A stretch of DNA of 64,000 nucleotides from Mycoplana dimorpha (GTDB lineage: Bacteria > Pseudomonadota > Alphaproteobacteria > Rhizobiales > Rhizobiaceae): contig NZ_PZZZ01000002.1 of NCBI RefSeq assembly GCF_003046475.1, positions 310,001 through 374,000 of the forward strand, written 5' to 3'. The position numbers and the translations under genes were made by a program. Positions 37,810 to 47,536 of this stretch are shown here, piece by piece; position 1 is the stretch's first letter; the number at the start of each line of letters is the position of its first letter. The notes under the pieces were generated by a model that saw only the letters and a program-made list of their open reading frames with translations, ran no database searches and was not told the DNA's origin.

Positions 37810-38868
37810 TTAGTCCTCGAGCGTGCCGGGCTTGCGGTCCGATCGGGCGCGTGCGCCGCAGGCGATCTTCATCAGGTCGCCGCCGCGGCGGACCGAGCGG
37901 TCCGAACTGCGTGTCGCGATCAGCCCCGCCAGTTCGGCGCGGATCTCGACCGTGCCGTCCGCCATGCCCGGACGGGTGACGATCGTCGCCAGAAGGTCGC
38001 CCGCTTCGACGCGTTCGCCGACATCCTTGTGGAACAGCACCGTTCCCGGCTCGAGCGCCCGGACCATCGCGATGTTGTCGAGCGGCAGTGCCGGTCCATC
38101 GAAGCGCGGCAACTCGACGCTCGCGTCGCGAACCGCGCCGCGCGCGGCCAGGAAGCGCCAGAGGCCGTCCGCGTCCTCCTTCGCCATTTGCGGGTAGACG
38201 TCGCGCCGGCCGCGCAATTCCAGCGTGACGGCGAGCCGTCCCGGCACTTGCGCAAGCTTCTCTCCGCCCTGACGCTTGAAAGCGTAGCCGACGGCCTCCT
38301 CGAAAGCGGTGCTTTCGCCGTCGGACAGGAACACCGCTTCCATCTTAAGGGCGGCGGCAAGATCGGCGGCCTCGGGCCAGAAGGCCTCGTCGATATAGGC
38401 ATACTGGACGGACTCGTCGTCACAATGAAGGTCGAGCACCAGTTCGGCGCCGAGCGCCATGTGAAGCAGCGTGCGCTTCAGTCGGTTGACCGCCGTTTGG
38501 CCCTGGAGGTTCTCGAGAAGGCTGTCCCTCTCGCCAAGAGCGACCAGCGGAAAGTCACGGTTGAAGTTGGTCCGCGAGGCCAGATCGAAGCGGCCCTGCA
38601 GTTCGCCGAAATGCGACTGCGCCGCGCCGATCGGGTTGGCCTGCGGTACGATGGTGACGTCACCGAGGATGTCGCCGTCGGCTTCTGCTTCGCGCAGGCG
38701 TTCGCAGAGGAAGTGGCTCACCGCCGTGCCGGGCAGTTCGTCGGCGTGCAACGCCGCCTGGATGTAGACGGAAGGCGCCTTCGCGTCGCTGCCTTTGAAG
38801 CGGAGGACGGGAACGCGCCACTCGATGCCGGGCGTATCGCCGCCGATGATGATCTCTGAAATCTGCAC
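37810..38868 (-). CDS. succinylglutamate desuccinylase/aspartoacylase family zinc hydrolase
   Basis: 352-residue cytoplasmic AstE/AspA-type metalloprotein, without a signal peptide. The zinc site is visible in ALHADELPG (His, Glu) and DLHCDDES (His). The C-terminal part (about 265-330) resembles a biotinyl/lipoyl-like barrel, with GTVLFHKDVGERVEAGDLLA. It is a second member of this superfamily in the window, distinct from the Tat-exported one at 8475. Substrate unknown. Confidence 0.84.
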   Translation of the reverse strand: MQISEIIIGGDTPGIEWRVPVLRFKGSDAKAPSVYIQAALHADELPGTAVSHFLCERLREAEADGDILGDVTIVPQANPIGAAQSHFGELQGRFDLASRTNFNRDFPLVALGERDSLLENLQGQTAVNRLKRTLLHMALGAELVLDLHCDDESVQYAYIDEAFWPEAADLAAALKMEAVFLSDGESTAFEEAVGYAFKRQGGEKLAQVPGRLAVTLELRGRRDVYPQMAKEDADGLWRFLAARGAVRDASVELPRFDGPALPLDNIAMVRALEPGTVLFHKDVGERVEAGDLLATIVTRPGMADGTVEIRAELAGLIATRSSDRSVRRGGDLMKIACGARARSDRKPGTLED

Positions 38869-39015
38869 GTCGTGTCCTCTCTGAAAAAGTTCTCCCGACG
38901 GTTTATGCGAATTGGCAGCGGGGCGCGCAAGCCCCGGTAGGAAACGAGCAGGAAACGGGTTGAGAACGGCCGGGCAATGCCCGATATTTGATCAAACGGG
39001 AACAGGAGCCGCATC

Positions 39016-39576
39016 ATGACCGGCAAGACCCATTACCTGATCTGCGACATCGATGGCGGTCCCTGCGGCATCGCCTGGACCGCGGCCGGCGTCGTCCGCT
39101 TCCAGCTACCGGGCAATGACGCCGCAACGACGCGCCGTCTGCTGCTTCGCCGCCTGCCTGAGGCAGAACCAGCCGAACCATCCCCGGCAGTGGCCGAGGC
39201 CGTCGCGATGGCAAGGCGCTATTTCGCCGGCGAGGAAGTGGATTTCTCGGACGTGCCGCTCGACCTTGCCGGCCAGAGCGATTTCTTCCGTGCGATCTAC
39301 GAAGCGGCGCGGCGGCTGCACTGGGGCGAGACGACGACTTACGGCGCGCTCGCCCGTGAACTCGGTGCCGGGCCGGAAGCGGCGCGCGACGTCGGCGAGG
39401 CCATGGCGAAAAACCCCGTCGCCCTCATCATTCCCTGTCATCGGGTGCTAGCCGCCGGCGGCAGGATCGGCGGCTTCTCCGCCCCGGGCGGCGCCTCGGC
39501 CAAGCTGAAGATGCTGGCGCTCGAAGGGATTTCCTTCGCCCCGCCGGAGCCGGCACAGCAGTCGTTCGGATTTTGA
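39016..39576 (+). CDS. ogt: methylated-DNA-[protein]-cysteine S-methyltransferase
   Basis: 186-residue DNA repair protein that takes the methyl group from O6-methylguanine onto its own cysteine. The active-site motif IPCHRVLAAGG is intact, with the helix-turn-helix ATTYGALARELG-like segment (TTTYGALARELGAG) upstream. The N-terminal lobe is of the single-domain Ogt type, without an AdaA domain. It is convergent with the second vapC, 20 bases away. Confidence 0.93.
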   Translation: MTGKTHYLICDIDGGPCGIAWTAAGVVRFQLPGNDAATTRRLLLRRLPEAEPAEPSPAVAEAVAMARRYFAGEEVDFSDVPLDLAGQSDFFRAIYEAARRLHWGETTTYGALARELGAGPEAARDVGEAMAKNPVALIIPCHRVLAAGGRIGGFSAPGGASAKLKMLALEGISFAPPEPAQQSFGF

Positions 39577-39596
39577 AACGAACGGAAGCGCCAGCT

Positions 39597-39986
39597 TTAG
39601 GGCTCCGTCACCGTTTCATAGCCCGCAGCATGCGCAGTCCGGATGAATTTCCGATCGAAAGTCACCATGCCGTCGCATGCGGCCGCCTTGCGCAGATGCA
39701 AGGCATCAGCGAAATCCATACCTTCTTCCGCAAGATCCAAAGCGGCGGCAATCGCGGCGGCGTCTTCGAAGGTCACCGTCGGGAGGCCGGCGAAGGCGCG
39801 CAAGGCGCGTGCGACATCCGTCCGCGCATACCCATATGCACTACGCAGCACCCACTCGGCTTCCAGCACAACAGTTACCGCGACGAAAACAGCCGTTCCC
39901 TCGACGACAGCGCGAGCGCGCGGCGACTGGTCTGGATGATCGTTGGTGAGATAACGGACCAGAACATTGGTATCAATCGCGAGCAC
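39597..39986 (-). CDS. VapC-type PIN-domain toxin
   Basis: 129-residue PIN-domain ribonuclease. Acidic residues appear in MLAIDTNVLVRYL (Asp5), LEAEWVL (Glu), DFADALHL (Asp) and a C-terminal Asp. Its start overlaps the end of the AbrB-type antitoxin gene by 14 bases, the usual coupled order antitoxin-toxin. The target RNA is unknown. Confidence 0.88.
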   Translation of the reverse strand: MLAIDTNVLVRYLTNDHPDQSPRARAVVEGTAVFVAVTVVLEAEWVLRSAYGYARTDVARALRAFAGLPTVTFEDAAAIAAALDLAEEGMDFADALHLRKAAACDGMVTFDRKFIRTAHAAGYETVTEP

Positions 39987-40257
39987 GGCGACGCGCCTCG
40001 TCGATGATGCTGGCCTCCATTTCTTCCAGCGTCTTCGGTGCGCCGCTCACGGGAAGCATGCCGAAAACCCGTCCGGGCTGGGTGGGAGCAAAGGTCGGCG
40101 CCGGCTTCAGGAGCACACCGTCCGCCGTTTCCTCCACGATCAGCCGTGTTCCGGCGCCCCATTCTTGCCGCTGGCGGATTGCCTTCGGCAGAATGACCTG
40201 TCCCTTGGTCGAGACGACGGTCGTGAGCTTTTCGGGGTGGGCCATGGCATCGTCCAT
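39973..40257 (-). CDS. AbrB/MazE-type antitoxin
   Basis: 94-residue antitoxin with an N-terminal swapped-hairpin AbrB domain (LTTVVSTKGQVILPKAIRQRQEWGAGTRLIV, described here across its parts) and a charged C-terminal tail. The start may be ATG 40257 or ATG 40245 (MAHPEKL); no strong Shine-Dalgarno exists for either. The promoter (40273-40301) places transcription initiation only about 8 bases before ATG 40257, so a nearly leaderless message is possible. Direct repeats at 40258-40276 are the probable operator. Confidence 0.86.
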   Translation of the reverse strand: MDDAMAHPEKLTTVVSTKGQVILPKAIRQRQEWGAGTRLIVEETADGVLLKPAPTFAPTQPGRVFGMLPVSGAPKTLEEMEASIIDEARRRARD

Positions 40258-40276
40258 TGGTAAGACAATGGTAAGA
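40258..40276 (-). promoter_or_regulatory. direct-repeat operator of the AbrB/VapC pair
   Basis: TGGTAAGA occurs twice (40258-40265 and 40269-40276), 11 bases apart, so both copies face the same side of the helix. The upstream copy overlaps the -10 box and the other abuts the start codon. Confidence 0.6.
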
Positions 40277-40301
40277 TACCGCCAGCGGTGCCCCGATTCA
40301 A
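40273..40301 (-). promoter_or_regulatory. promoter of the AbrB/VapC pair
   Basis: On the minus strand: TTGAAT (40301-40296), 17-base spacer, TATCTT (40278-40273). Confidence 0.6.
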
Positions 40302-40320
40302 GCGTCTCGATGGAAGCGCC

Positions 40321-41883
<1,563 letters not shown>

Positions 41884-41942
41884 GGCGAGCCTTTAATGAA
41901 ATTTGCCGCCGCGCGCAACCGGGCTGCCGGAAATAGGGCCCC

Positions 41943-42581
41943 TCAGAGCGGGATCGCGCCGTCAGCCAGGGCCTGCTCCAGCCGGTCGATCGCGTCGGCC
42001 AGCTTCTCGTCGATGATGTGCAGGTATTCGGTCCAGTCGCCGACGTGCTTCAGTTCGGCCTTGCCGTCGGAAATGCCGCGGAGGCCTATGAGCGGCACGC
42101 CGAAGGCCTGGCAGGCACGGAGGACGGCGAAGGTCTCCATGTCCACCATGTCCGCATCGATCGCGTCATAAGCCCCTCCCGAGACGATGTTCGCCCCCGT
42201 CGAAAGGCGCGCTTCGGGAATTCCGGGTACCCGCAGCGGCATCGGCACCACGATCGGCAGGTCGAGAAGCGGTGTGGCGCCCTTCGGAAAACCAAGGGGC
42301 GAGGCGTCCATGTCGCGATAGGAGACGCTGATCGCCTGGTAGATTTCCGTCTGTTCCAGCGTCGCGGAGCCTGCCGAGCCGAGGCAGATCACAAGATCGG
42401 GACGGCGGTGGCTTCCCTCCAGCAGGGTGAGCGCACGGGAGACCTGCACGGCTGCCTCGACCGGGCCGATGCCGGTCATCAATGGCGATATGCGGCTTCC
42501 GAGGTGCTCGCCGTATTCCGAGGCGACCGCCATCACATAGAGCAGGCTCTTGCCCGCGACCTGTTTCAGCACATAGCTCAT
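41943..42581 (-). CDS. mtnN: 5'-methylthioadenosine/S-adenosylhomocysteine nucleosidase
   Basis: 212-residue phosphorylase-fold nucleosidase that cleaves MTA and SAH to adenine and thio-sugars. Conserved features are MTGIGPVEAA, CLGSAGS, the ribose-contact VDMETFAVLRA with its Glu, and the catalytic Asp in RGISDGK. Slightly shorter than the E. coli enzyme. Its start overlaps the thioesterase stop by four bases (ATGA), so the two are translationally coupled. Confidence 0.88.
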   Translation of the reverse strand: MSYVLKQVAGKSLLYVMAVASEYGEHLGSRISPLMTGIGPVEAAVQVSRALTLLEGSHRRPDLVICLGSAGSATLEQTEIYQAISVSYRDMDASPLGFPKGATPLLDLPIVVPMPLRVPGIPEARLSTGANIVSGGAYDAIDADMVDMETFAVLRACQAFGVPLIGLRGISDGKAELKHVGDWTEYLHIIDEKLADAIDRLEQALADGAIPL

Positions 42582-43027
42582 CCTGCCACGTCCTCCCGGC
42601 CGCGCACCACCATCATCGTTCCGGTCATGGAGGCGATCAGCTTGGCCGGACCCTCGCCAACCGAATAGGCCCGCCCGTCGGCGACGATGATGTTGGAGCC
42701 CGGCTTCGTCACTTCGCCGCGAAACAGGAACCAGTCACCGCGTCCGGGCGACATCAGGTTGACCTTGAACTCGATCGTGAGGATCGATGCCTCCGGATCG
42801 ATCACCGAATAGGCGGCATAGCCGCAGGCGGAGTCCAGCGCCGCGGAAATGATGCCGGCGTGCAGAAAACCGTGTTGCTGCGTCAGCTTCTCGTCGAAGG
42901 GCAGCTCGATCTCCACCGAGCCGTGCTCGACGCGCGTCAATCGCGCCCCGATCAGGTGCATGGCCGCTTGGCGGCTGAAGCTCATGGTGATGCGTTCGCG
43001 GAAGTCCGCGGGTGGAAAGTCTGTCAT
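42578..43027 (-). CDS. PaaI-type hotdog-fold thioesterase
   Basis: 149-residue hotdog-fold protein that hydrolyses acyl-CoA thioesters. The core HGFLHAGIISAALDSACGYAAYS carries the usual Gly and Asp catalytic positions, and IEFKVNLMSPG the central strand. ATG 43027 (MTDFPPADF) is used; ATG 43033 is also possible. It is first in a two-gene unit with mtnN; a role in detoxifying acyl-CoA intermediates is only inferred. Confidence 0.87.
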   Translation of the reverse strand: MTDFPPADFRERITMSFSRQAAMHLIGARLTRVEHGSVEIELPFDEKLTQQHGFLHAGIISAALDSACGYAAYSVIDPEASILTIEFKVNLMSPGRGDWFLFRGEVTKPGSNIIVADGRAYSVGEGPAKLIASMTGTMMVVRGREDVAG

Positions 43028-43135
43028 TTTCATTCGCTTTGCCGGTTCGCCGGAACGGCGCGAACCCTCGCATGCGCGCCTTCGCGCCGCAAGACGGCAA
43101 TTACGCAGGCGATATCGCAGGAGCCGGCAGGCGGG

Positions 43136-43723
43136 ATGATTGCAGTGCGCCAGCCGGCGCCCTACATCCATGCCATGGACCAGGCGATAGAAATCCGCCC
43201 GGGCAGGACCGCCGATGTCTTTGCGATCGGCCGGGTGCTCGTGGCGACCTGGAGGGCGACGTTCCGAGGGCTGCTCGACGACGCCTATCTCGACCGCATG
43301 TCGCCGGCCGAGCAGGCGGTTCGCCACATGAGCCGCCGCAACGCGGCGGACGTCGGCCACTTCGTCGCGATCGAGCGCAAGAGCGGCGAACTGGTGGGCT
43401 TCGTGAATTTCGGTCCCGCACGCTATCCCTCGCCGACGCCGGTGGGTGAGATCTACGCCCTGTACGTGCTGCCTGCCTATCAGGGCCGCGGCATAGGCGG
43501 GGCACTCGTGCGCGCGGTGGCGCGGCGGATGGTGGAGGGCGGTACGGTGACGATGTTTGCCTGGGTGCTATCGACCAATCCGAATAGGGGCTTCTACGAA
43601 CGGATGGGGGCGGCCCCGATGGAGGTTGGCATCATCGGGCTCGGTGGCCGTCAATACGAGCAGGTCGCCTACGCCTGGCACGACCTGCAAATGCTGATCG
43701 CGCGCGACGCCGGCGCCGCGTGA
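43136..43723 (+). CDS. GNAT family N-acetyltransferase
   Basis: 195-residue acetyltransferase. The acetyl-CoA pyrophosphate loop is YQGRGIGGALV, followed by a final NRGFYERMGAAP strand-helix, both characteristic of GNAT. The N-terminal IRPGRTADVFAIGRV fits. ATG 43136 is used; ATG 43175 would shorten it by 13 residues. The substrate (a small amine or a ribosomal protein) is unknown. Confidence 0.86.
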   Translation: MIAVRQPAPYIHAMDQAIEIRPGRTADVFAIGRVLVATWRATFRGLLDDAYLDRMSPAEQAVRHMSRRNAADVGHFVAIERKSGELVGFVNFGPARYPSPTPVGEIYALYVLPAYQGRGIGGALVRAVARRMVEGGTVTMFAWVLSTNPNRGFYERMGAAPMEVGIIGLGGRQYEQVAYAWHDLQMLIARDAGAA

Positions 43724-43727
43724 GCGG

Positions 43728-44813
43728 TCAAAGCCTCCCAAATCGGACGATGTGCTGGTCCCAGGCGAGATCGGCGCGCACGCCATCGAAGCGCCCGTCA
43801 TAGGAGGACACCGCGAAGCCTAGGGGGGAAGGCGCGATGCCGGCCGCCTCGCTGATCGCCTCTTCGCGCAGGATACGCCCGCTCGCTGCGTCGACTGTCA
43901 CCGCCAAGCCGCCCTTTGGCGAGGTCAGGCCGACCAGCCCCCGGGCGCGATTGACGGCGATGGCGCCGACATAGTTGGCGAGCCGCGCCGTCGTTTCCGC
44001 CGGCAGGTCGAGGAAGCGGATGTCTTCGCCTGCGGAAAAGTGGCCCGCCAGCGGCGGCAGGTCGTCACGCCGCCCCTCGTATTGGCAGGCGAACCAGACG
44101 CGCCCCTTGGAATCGATGTCGACATGCCGGGTGGAAAGCTGGCGCAGCGCCGGCGGCAGGGCGTGGCGTTGCACGAGCGCGCCCGTCGCCGCCTCGATCA
44201 GCGCCAGCGACGGTTCCATGTGGTCGAGATTGAGCTTGGTGCGGCCGAAATCCGGATGCGTCTCGATCCCGCCATTGGCGACGACCAGCGTCCTTCCATC
44301 GTCCGACACCGTCATGTCGTGGGTGCCGATGCCGTAGCTGTCGAACTCGCCGATGCGACGGTAGCGGTCGGTGGCGTCATAGAGGCCGATCACCCCGCGA
44401 TTTGCCTGGAAATCGTTCTCGCTCGCATAAAGCAGTCGGCCGTCCGGCGAGAAACAGCCATGACCGAAGAAGTGCCGGTCCGGGCCGGCATGGATAACGG
44501 TTGCCGCTTGCCGCCGCTGCGTGTCGAAGATCAGGGCGAACGTTCCCGGGCGCCGCGCGAAGGCCGCGGCCTGCCCCGTCGCCACGCAATGGGCCATGCC
44601 GTGGCTGCGCGCCGGCAACCGGACGCGTTCGATGACCGTGCCGTCTTCGGCAAGCGTCGCAAGGCCAAAGCTGCCGTCCCGGGCCATGAAGCCGGAGGCG
44701 AACACCGCATCGCTCCGCTCCAGCGCAAACAGCGAGGACGGCGACAGCGTTGCCGCCCAGGCGGCTCCCGCCATCTTCGTGAAACTGCGCCGATCGAGAA
44801 GCGGTGTGCGCAT
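43728..44813 (-). CDS. DUF1513 family Tat-exported beta-propeller protein
   Basis: 361-residue protein of the DUF1513 family. A twin-arginine signal (LDRRSFTKMAGAAWAA, Arg 8-9) predicts folded export to the periplasm. The rest has repeated beta-strand motifs like VSDDGRTLVVANGG and FSPDGRLLYASEND, suggesting a propeller. Conserved His occur in HGMAHC and HFFGHGCF. It is the last gene of the imelysin operon, 23 bases after the second imelysin gene. Function unknown; the neighbours suggest a role in periplasmic iron or haem handling. Confidence 0.85.
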   Translation of the reverse strand: MRTPLLDRRSFTKMAGAAWAATLSPSSLFALERSDAVFASGFMARDGSFGLATLAEDGTVIERVRLPARSHGMAHCVATGQAAAFARRPGTFALIFDTQRRQAATVIHAGPDRHFFGHGCFSPDGRLLYASENDFQANRGVIGLYDATDRYRRIGEFDSYGIGTHDMTVSDDGRTLVVANGGIETHPDFGRTKLNLDHMEPSLALIEAATGALVQRHALPPALRQLSTRHVDIDSKGRVWFACQYEGRRDDLPPLAGHFSAGEDIRFLDLPAETTARLANYVGAIAVNRARGLVGLTSPKGGLAVTVDAASGRILREEAISEAAGIAPSPLGFAVSSYDGRFDGVRADLAWDQHIVRFGRL

Positions 44814-44836
44814 CCTGCGTTCTCCCGTGTAGCCCG

Positions 44837-45961
44837 TCAGTCTCCGTCCGAGAAGGAGAAGCCGGCGCCGAGCCCGATCGCGCCGCCATAGTCGTTGTTC
44901 AGTCGCAGCACCAGGTCGCGGGCGTTGATGACGAGAAAGTCCAGCTTGCGGCGCTCGGCCGGAACGCTGACTGCTTTCTCGATGTCTGGATCGATGGTCG
45001 GCACGATGTGCTGCAGCGAGTTCAGGACGAAGACAATGGACCCGGCGATCGAGCCCTGCGAGGGATCGAGCAGGCCTTCCATGCCGGATTTCGTAAACAG
45101 CGCCTTCAGCCCCTCGAGATTGCTCTCGATGGACCTCCAGGTGTTGCCCGAACGCCAATAGATCGCCGATTTCGGGCGGGCAGGGGCGTCCTCGCCCTTG
45201 TAGAAGGATTCGATGCGCTGGTCGCGCACGGTCTCCGCCCCATGCACGAGCACGCCGAGCAGTGCGGTGATTGCCTCCTTGCCGTCGCGGAAGACGGGAT
45301 TGCCCGGCCCAGGATGCTTCCAGGCGCGCTGTACGCCGTCCGGCTGCTCCCACTCGGCGCTGAGCGCCCCGGCAATCGTCTGGAGATTCGCTGCAACGGC
45401 GGCACCATAGCGGCAGCGGAAACTGTTCGCCGCCTTGTCCAGCGCTTTCGCACCGTTGCCGTAGAGGACGTACTCCAGCGCCCCCATTCCCTGCACGGCG
45501 ACGCTCTTGCCGGCCAAAGTCGTGGCGTCCGTGTCCTCCTCATCGGCCTTGGCCAGCAGCGCCTGCACCTGTTTCAGCCCGGTGCTCTTGCGATCGGGAT
45601 AGAAGAGGATGCGTTCGAACCGGTTCTGGCGGAGCGCCGGCCCTTCACGGACGATTTCGATGAACGACCACTTGGCCACCGTGTCGTTAAAGGCGGCGCG
45701 GGCGGCGGTTCCGGTTGCTGCCGAAGGCGCTCTGCAATAGGCGGAGACGGCATCGGCAAGGTCTGATGCCGAAGCGTGGAGATCGCGATAGCCGGGCCGG
45801 ATCACCTCGTCGACCGCGCGAGCCATGACGGCCGAAACCGCCTCGTCGGTCAACACGGCCGGAGGCGGCGGCTCGGATTCCTGCCCTTGGGCAGGCAGGG
45901 CAAGCGCGGCAAGCATGAGGCCGGCCAGAAAGCTGCGGGTGACGCGGTAAGGCAGTGGCAT
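44837..45961 (-). CDS. imelysin family protein (second copy, altered motif)
   Basis: 374-residue exported imelysin-like protein with a signal peptide (residues 1-26, ending LPAQGQ). Imelysins are all-helical periplasmic or lipoprotein-type proteins linked to iron uptake. The hallmark GxHxxE motif is changed to GMGALE (158-163), losing the histidine but keeping the glutamate. Its start overlaps the DHOR stop by one base. It may be a partner of the first imelysin rather than an equal metal binder. Confidence 0.88.
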   Translation of the reverse strand: MPLPYRVTRSFLAGLMLAALALPAQGQESEPPPPAVLTDEAVSAVMARAVDEVIRPGYRDLHASASDLADAVSAYCRAPSAATGTAARAAFNDTVAKWSFIEIVREGPALRQNRFERILFYPDRKSTGLKQVQALLAKADEEDTDATTLAGKSVAVQGMGALEYVLYGNGAKALDKAANSFRCRYGAAVAANLQTIAGALSAEWEQPDGVQRAWKHPGPGNPVFRDGKEAITALLGVLVHGAETVRDQRIESFYKGEDAPARPKSAIYWRSGNTWRSIESNLEGLKALFTKSGMEGLLDPSQGSIAGSIVFVLNSLQHIVPTIDPDIEKAVSVPAERRKLDFLVINARDLVLRLNNDYGGAIGLGAGFSFSDGD

Positions 45962-47490
45962 CAGAGCGACTCCAGGAAGGTCAGCAGGGCGTCCCGCTCG
46001 GTCTTTTCCAGATCGGCGAAGCGGTCACGGGCGGCCGCGGCCTCGCCGCCGTGCCAGAGAATGGCCTCGGTGAGGTTGCGCGCCCGCCCGTCGTGCAGGA
46101 AAAAGGTATGGCCGCTCACCGTCTCGGTCAGGCCAATCCCCCACAGCGGTGGCGTGCGCCATTCCTGGCCGTTCGCCAGCCCCACCCGCTGACCGTCGGC
46201 CAGGCCTTCGCCCATGTCGTGCAGGAGAAAATCGGAATAGGGCCAGATCAGCTGGAACGACTGCGCCTTGTCGTGCGCGTCCCGGCGGGTGACGAATTTC
46301 GGATTGTGACAGGCGGTGCAACCGATTTCATAGAACACCTTCTTGCCGGCAAGCGTCTCGGCAAAGCTCGCCCTGCGCCGCGCCGGAACGGCCAGGTTCT
46401 GGGCGTAGAAGGTCACGAGGTCGAGCACCGGGTCGGGTGCTTCCGTGTCCCCAAGGCGCTGCTGCACGCCGTCCGGCATCTCGAGGCAGGCCTTCTGCGC
46501 CGCGGTGCAATCGCCATGGCTATTGGGCACGTCGGGGTTGGAGATGCCGATGTCGCCTGCGAAGGCCTCCGCACTCTGCCGGCGCACCGAGGCGTTCTGC
46601 GCCTTCCAGCCGAACCGGCCGAGCAGGAGCTTGCCGGACGTGCCATCGCGCACCAGAGCCGCCTTGCCGCTGATGCCGTCGCCATTCGCATCGTCGGGAT
46701 CGGCGAGCGCCATGATGTCGGCCTCGTGAATCGCCTCGATCAGGCCGAGGCCGATCATCGGCGGCGTCATGCGCGGTGAAAGCGTGGTCGTCGGATCGAG
46801 GTCGCCATAGCCGAGGTCGGTCACCGCATAGACCGGCCGCCGCAGCGATACGGTCTCACCGCCCCGCAGCGTCACGGGCTCTTCCGTGTAGGTGACGTGC
46901 ATCCGTCCCTCGGCGGCAAGACCGGGCACGGCAAAATCCTGCAACTGGCCGCCATAGACGGGATCGGGAAAGTTCGCCACCTCGAGCGCTTCGAGCCTGG
47001 CCCGCTCGGCCTCGTTCGCTGGCGGGCGGGCGAGGCGGAGGAAGGTGGTGCCGCTGTCGTCGCCGGGTTCCGGCGGATGGCCGCGCCCGTCCTTCAGGTG
47101 GCAGTTCTGGCAGGCACGCGAGTTGAAGAGCGGCCCGAGACCGTCCGAGGCTTGGGTCGAGGACGGCGAGGAGACCCACACCTTGCGGAACAGCGCATTG
47201 CCGAGCTTGAAGCCTTCCTCCTGCTCAAAGGTCAGGTTCTCCGAAAAATGCGAAAAGCTGTCGGCGTTGACAGCGGCAGTCGAGGTCGCCGCCCCACCCG
47301 ACATTGCCTCATAACTCTCGGGCTTGGAAAAGTCCGTCGTCGGACGCGTCACCGCCTCGACCCGCGCCTGGTCCTTCGCCGACAGGTCGGTGCGCCCTGC
47401 GCTGCCCGGCAGTTCCTCTGCCACGGCGAGAGCGCCGCAGGCGAGCGACAGCAGGAAAATGCCAAGGGCAGGCGTCAGGCGACCGGTCAT
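45961..47490 (-). CDS. di-haem cytochrome c / DUF1111 thiol-oxidoreductase-like protein
   Basis: 509-residue exported cytochrome-type protein of the di-haem oxidoreductase (DHOR) family. A signal peptide spans about 1-24. Two haem c motifs are present: CQNCH at 127-131 and CTACH at 391-395. It acts in the periplasm, presumably as an electron carrier or redox enzyme. It sits between two imelysins, 46 bases after the first, in the same order known from several proteobacteria (for example the Pseudomonas icmP region). Its substrate is unknown; iron redox change before uptake is a reasonable guess. Confidence 0.88.
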   Translation of the reverse strand: MTGRLTPALGIFLLSLACGALAVAEELPGSAGRTDLSAKDQARVEAVTRPTTDFSKPESYEAMSGGAATSTAAVNADSFSHFSENLTFEQEEGFKLGNALFRKVWVSSPSSTQASDGLGPLFNSRACQNCHLKDGRGHPPEPGDDSGTTFLRLARPPANEAERARLEALEVANFPDPVYGGQLQDFAVPGLAAEGRMHVTYTEEPVTLRGGETVSLRRPVYAVTDLGYGDLDPTTTLSPRMTPPMIGLGLIEAIHEADIMALADPDDANGDGISGKAALVRDGTSGKLLLGRFGWKAQNASVRRQSAEAFAGDIGISNPDVPNSHGDCTAAQKACLEMPDGVQQRLGDTEAPDPVLDLVTFYAQNLAVPARRRASFAETLAGKKVFYEIGCTACHNPKFVTRRDAHDKAQSFQLIWPYSDFLLHDMGEGLADGQRVGLANGQEWRTPPLWGIGLTETVSGHTFFLHDGRARNLTEAILWHGGEAAAARDRFADLEKTERDALLTFLESL

Positions 47491-47536
47491 GTGGGAATCG
47501 GGCCGCTCCTTGAACAGGCCGCCCGCCTTTGCATTT

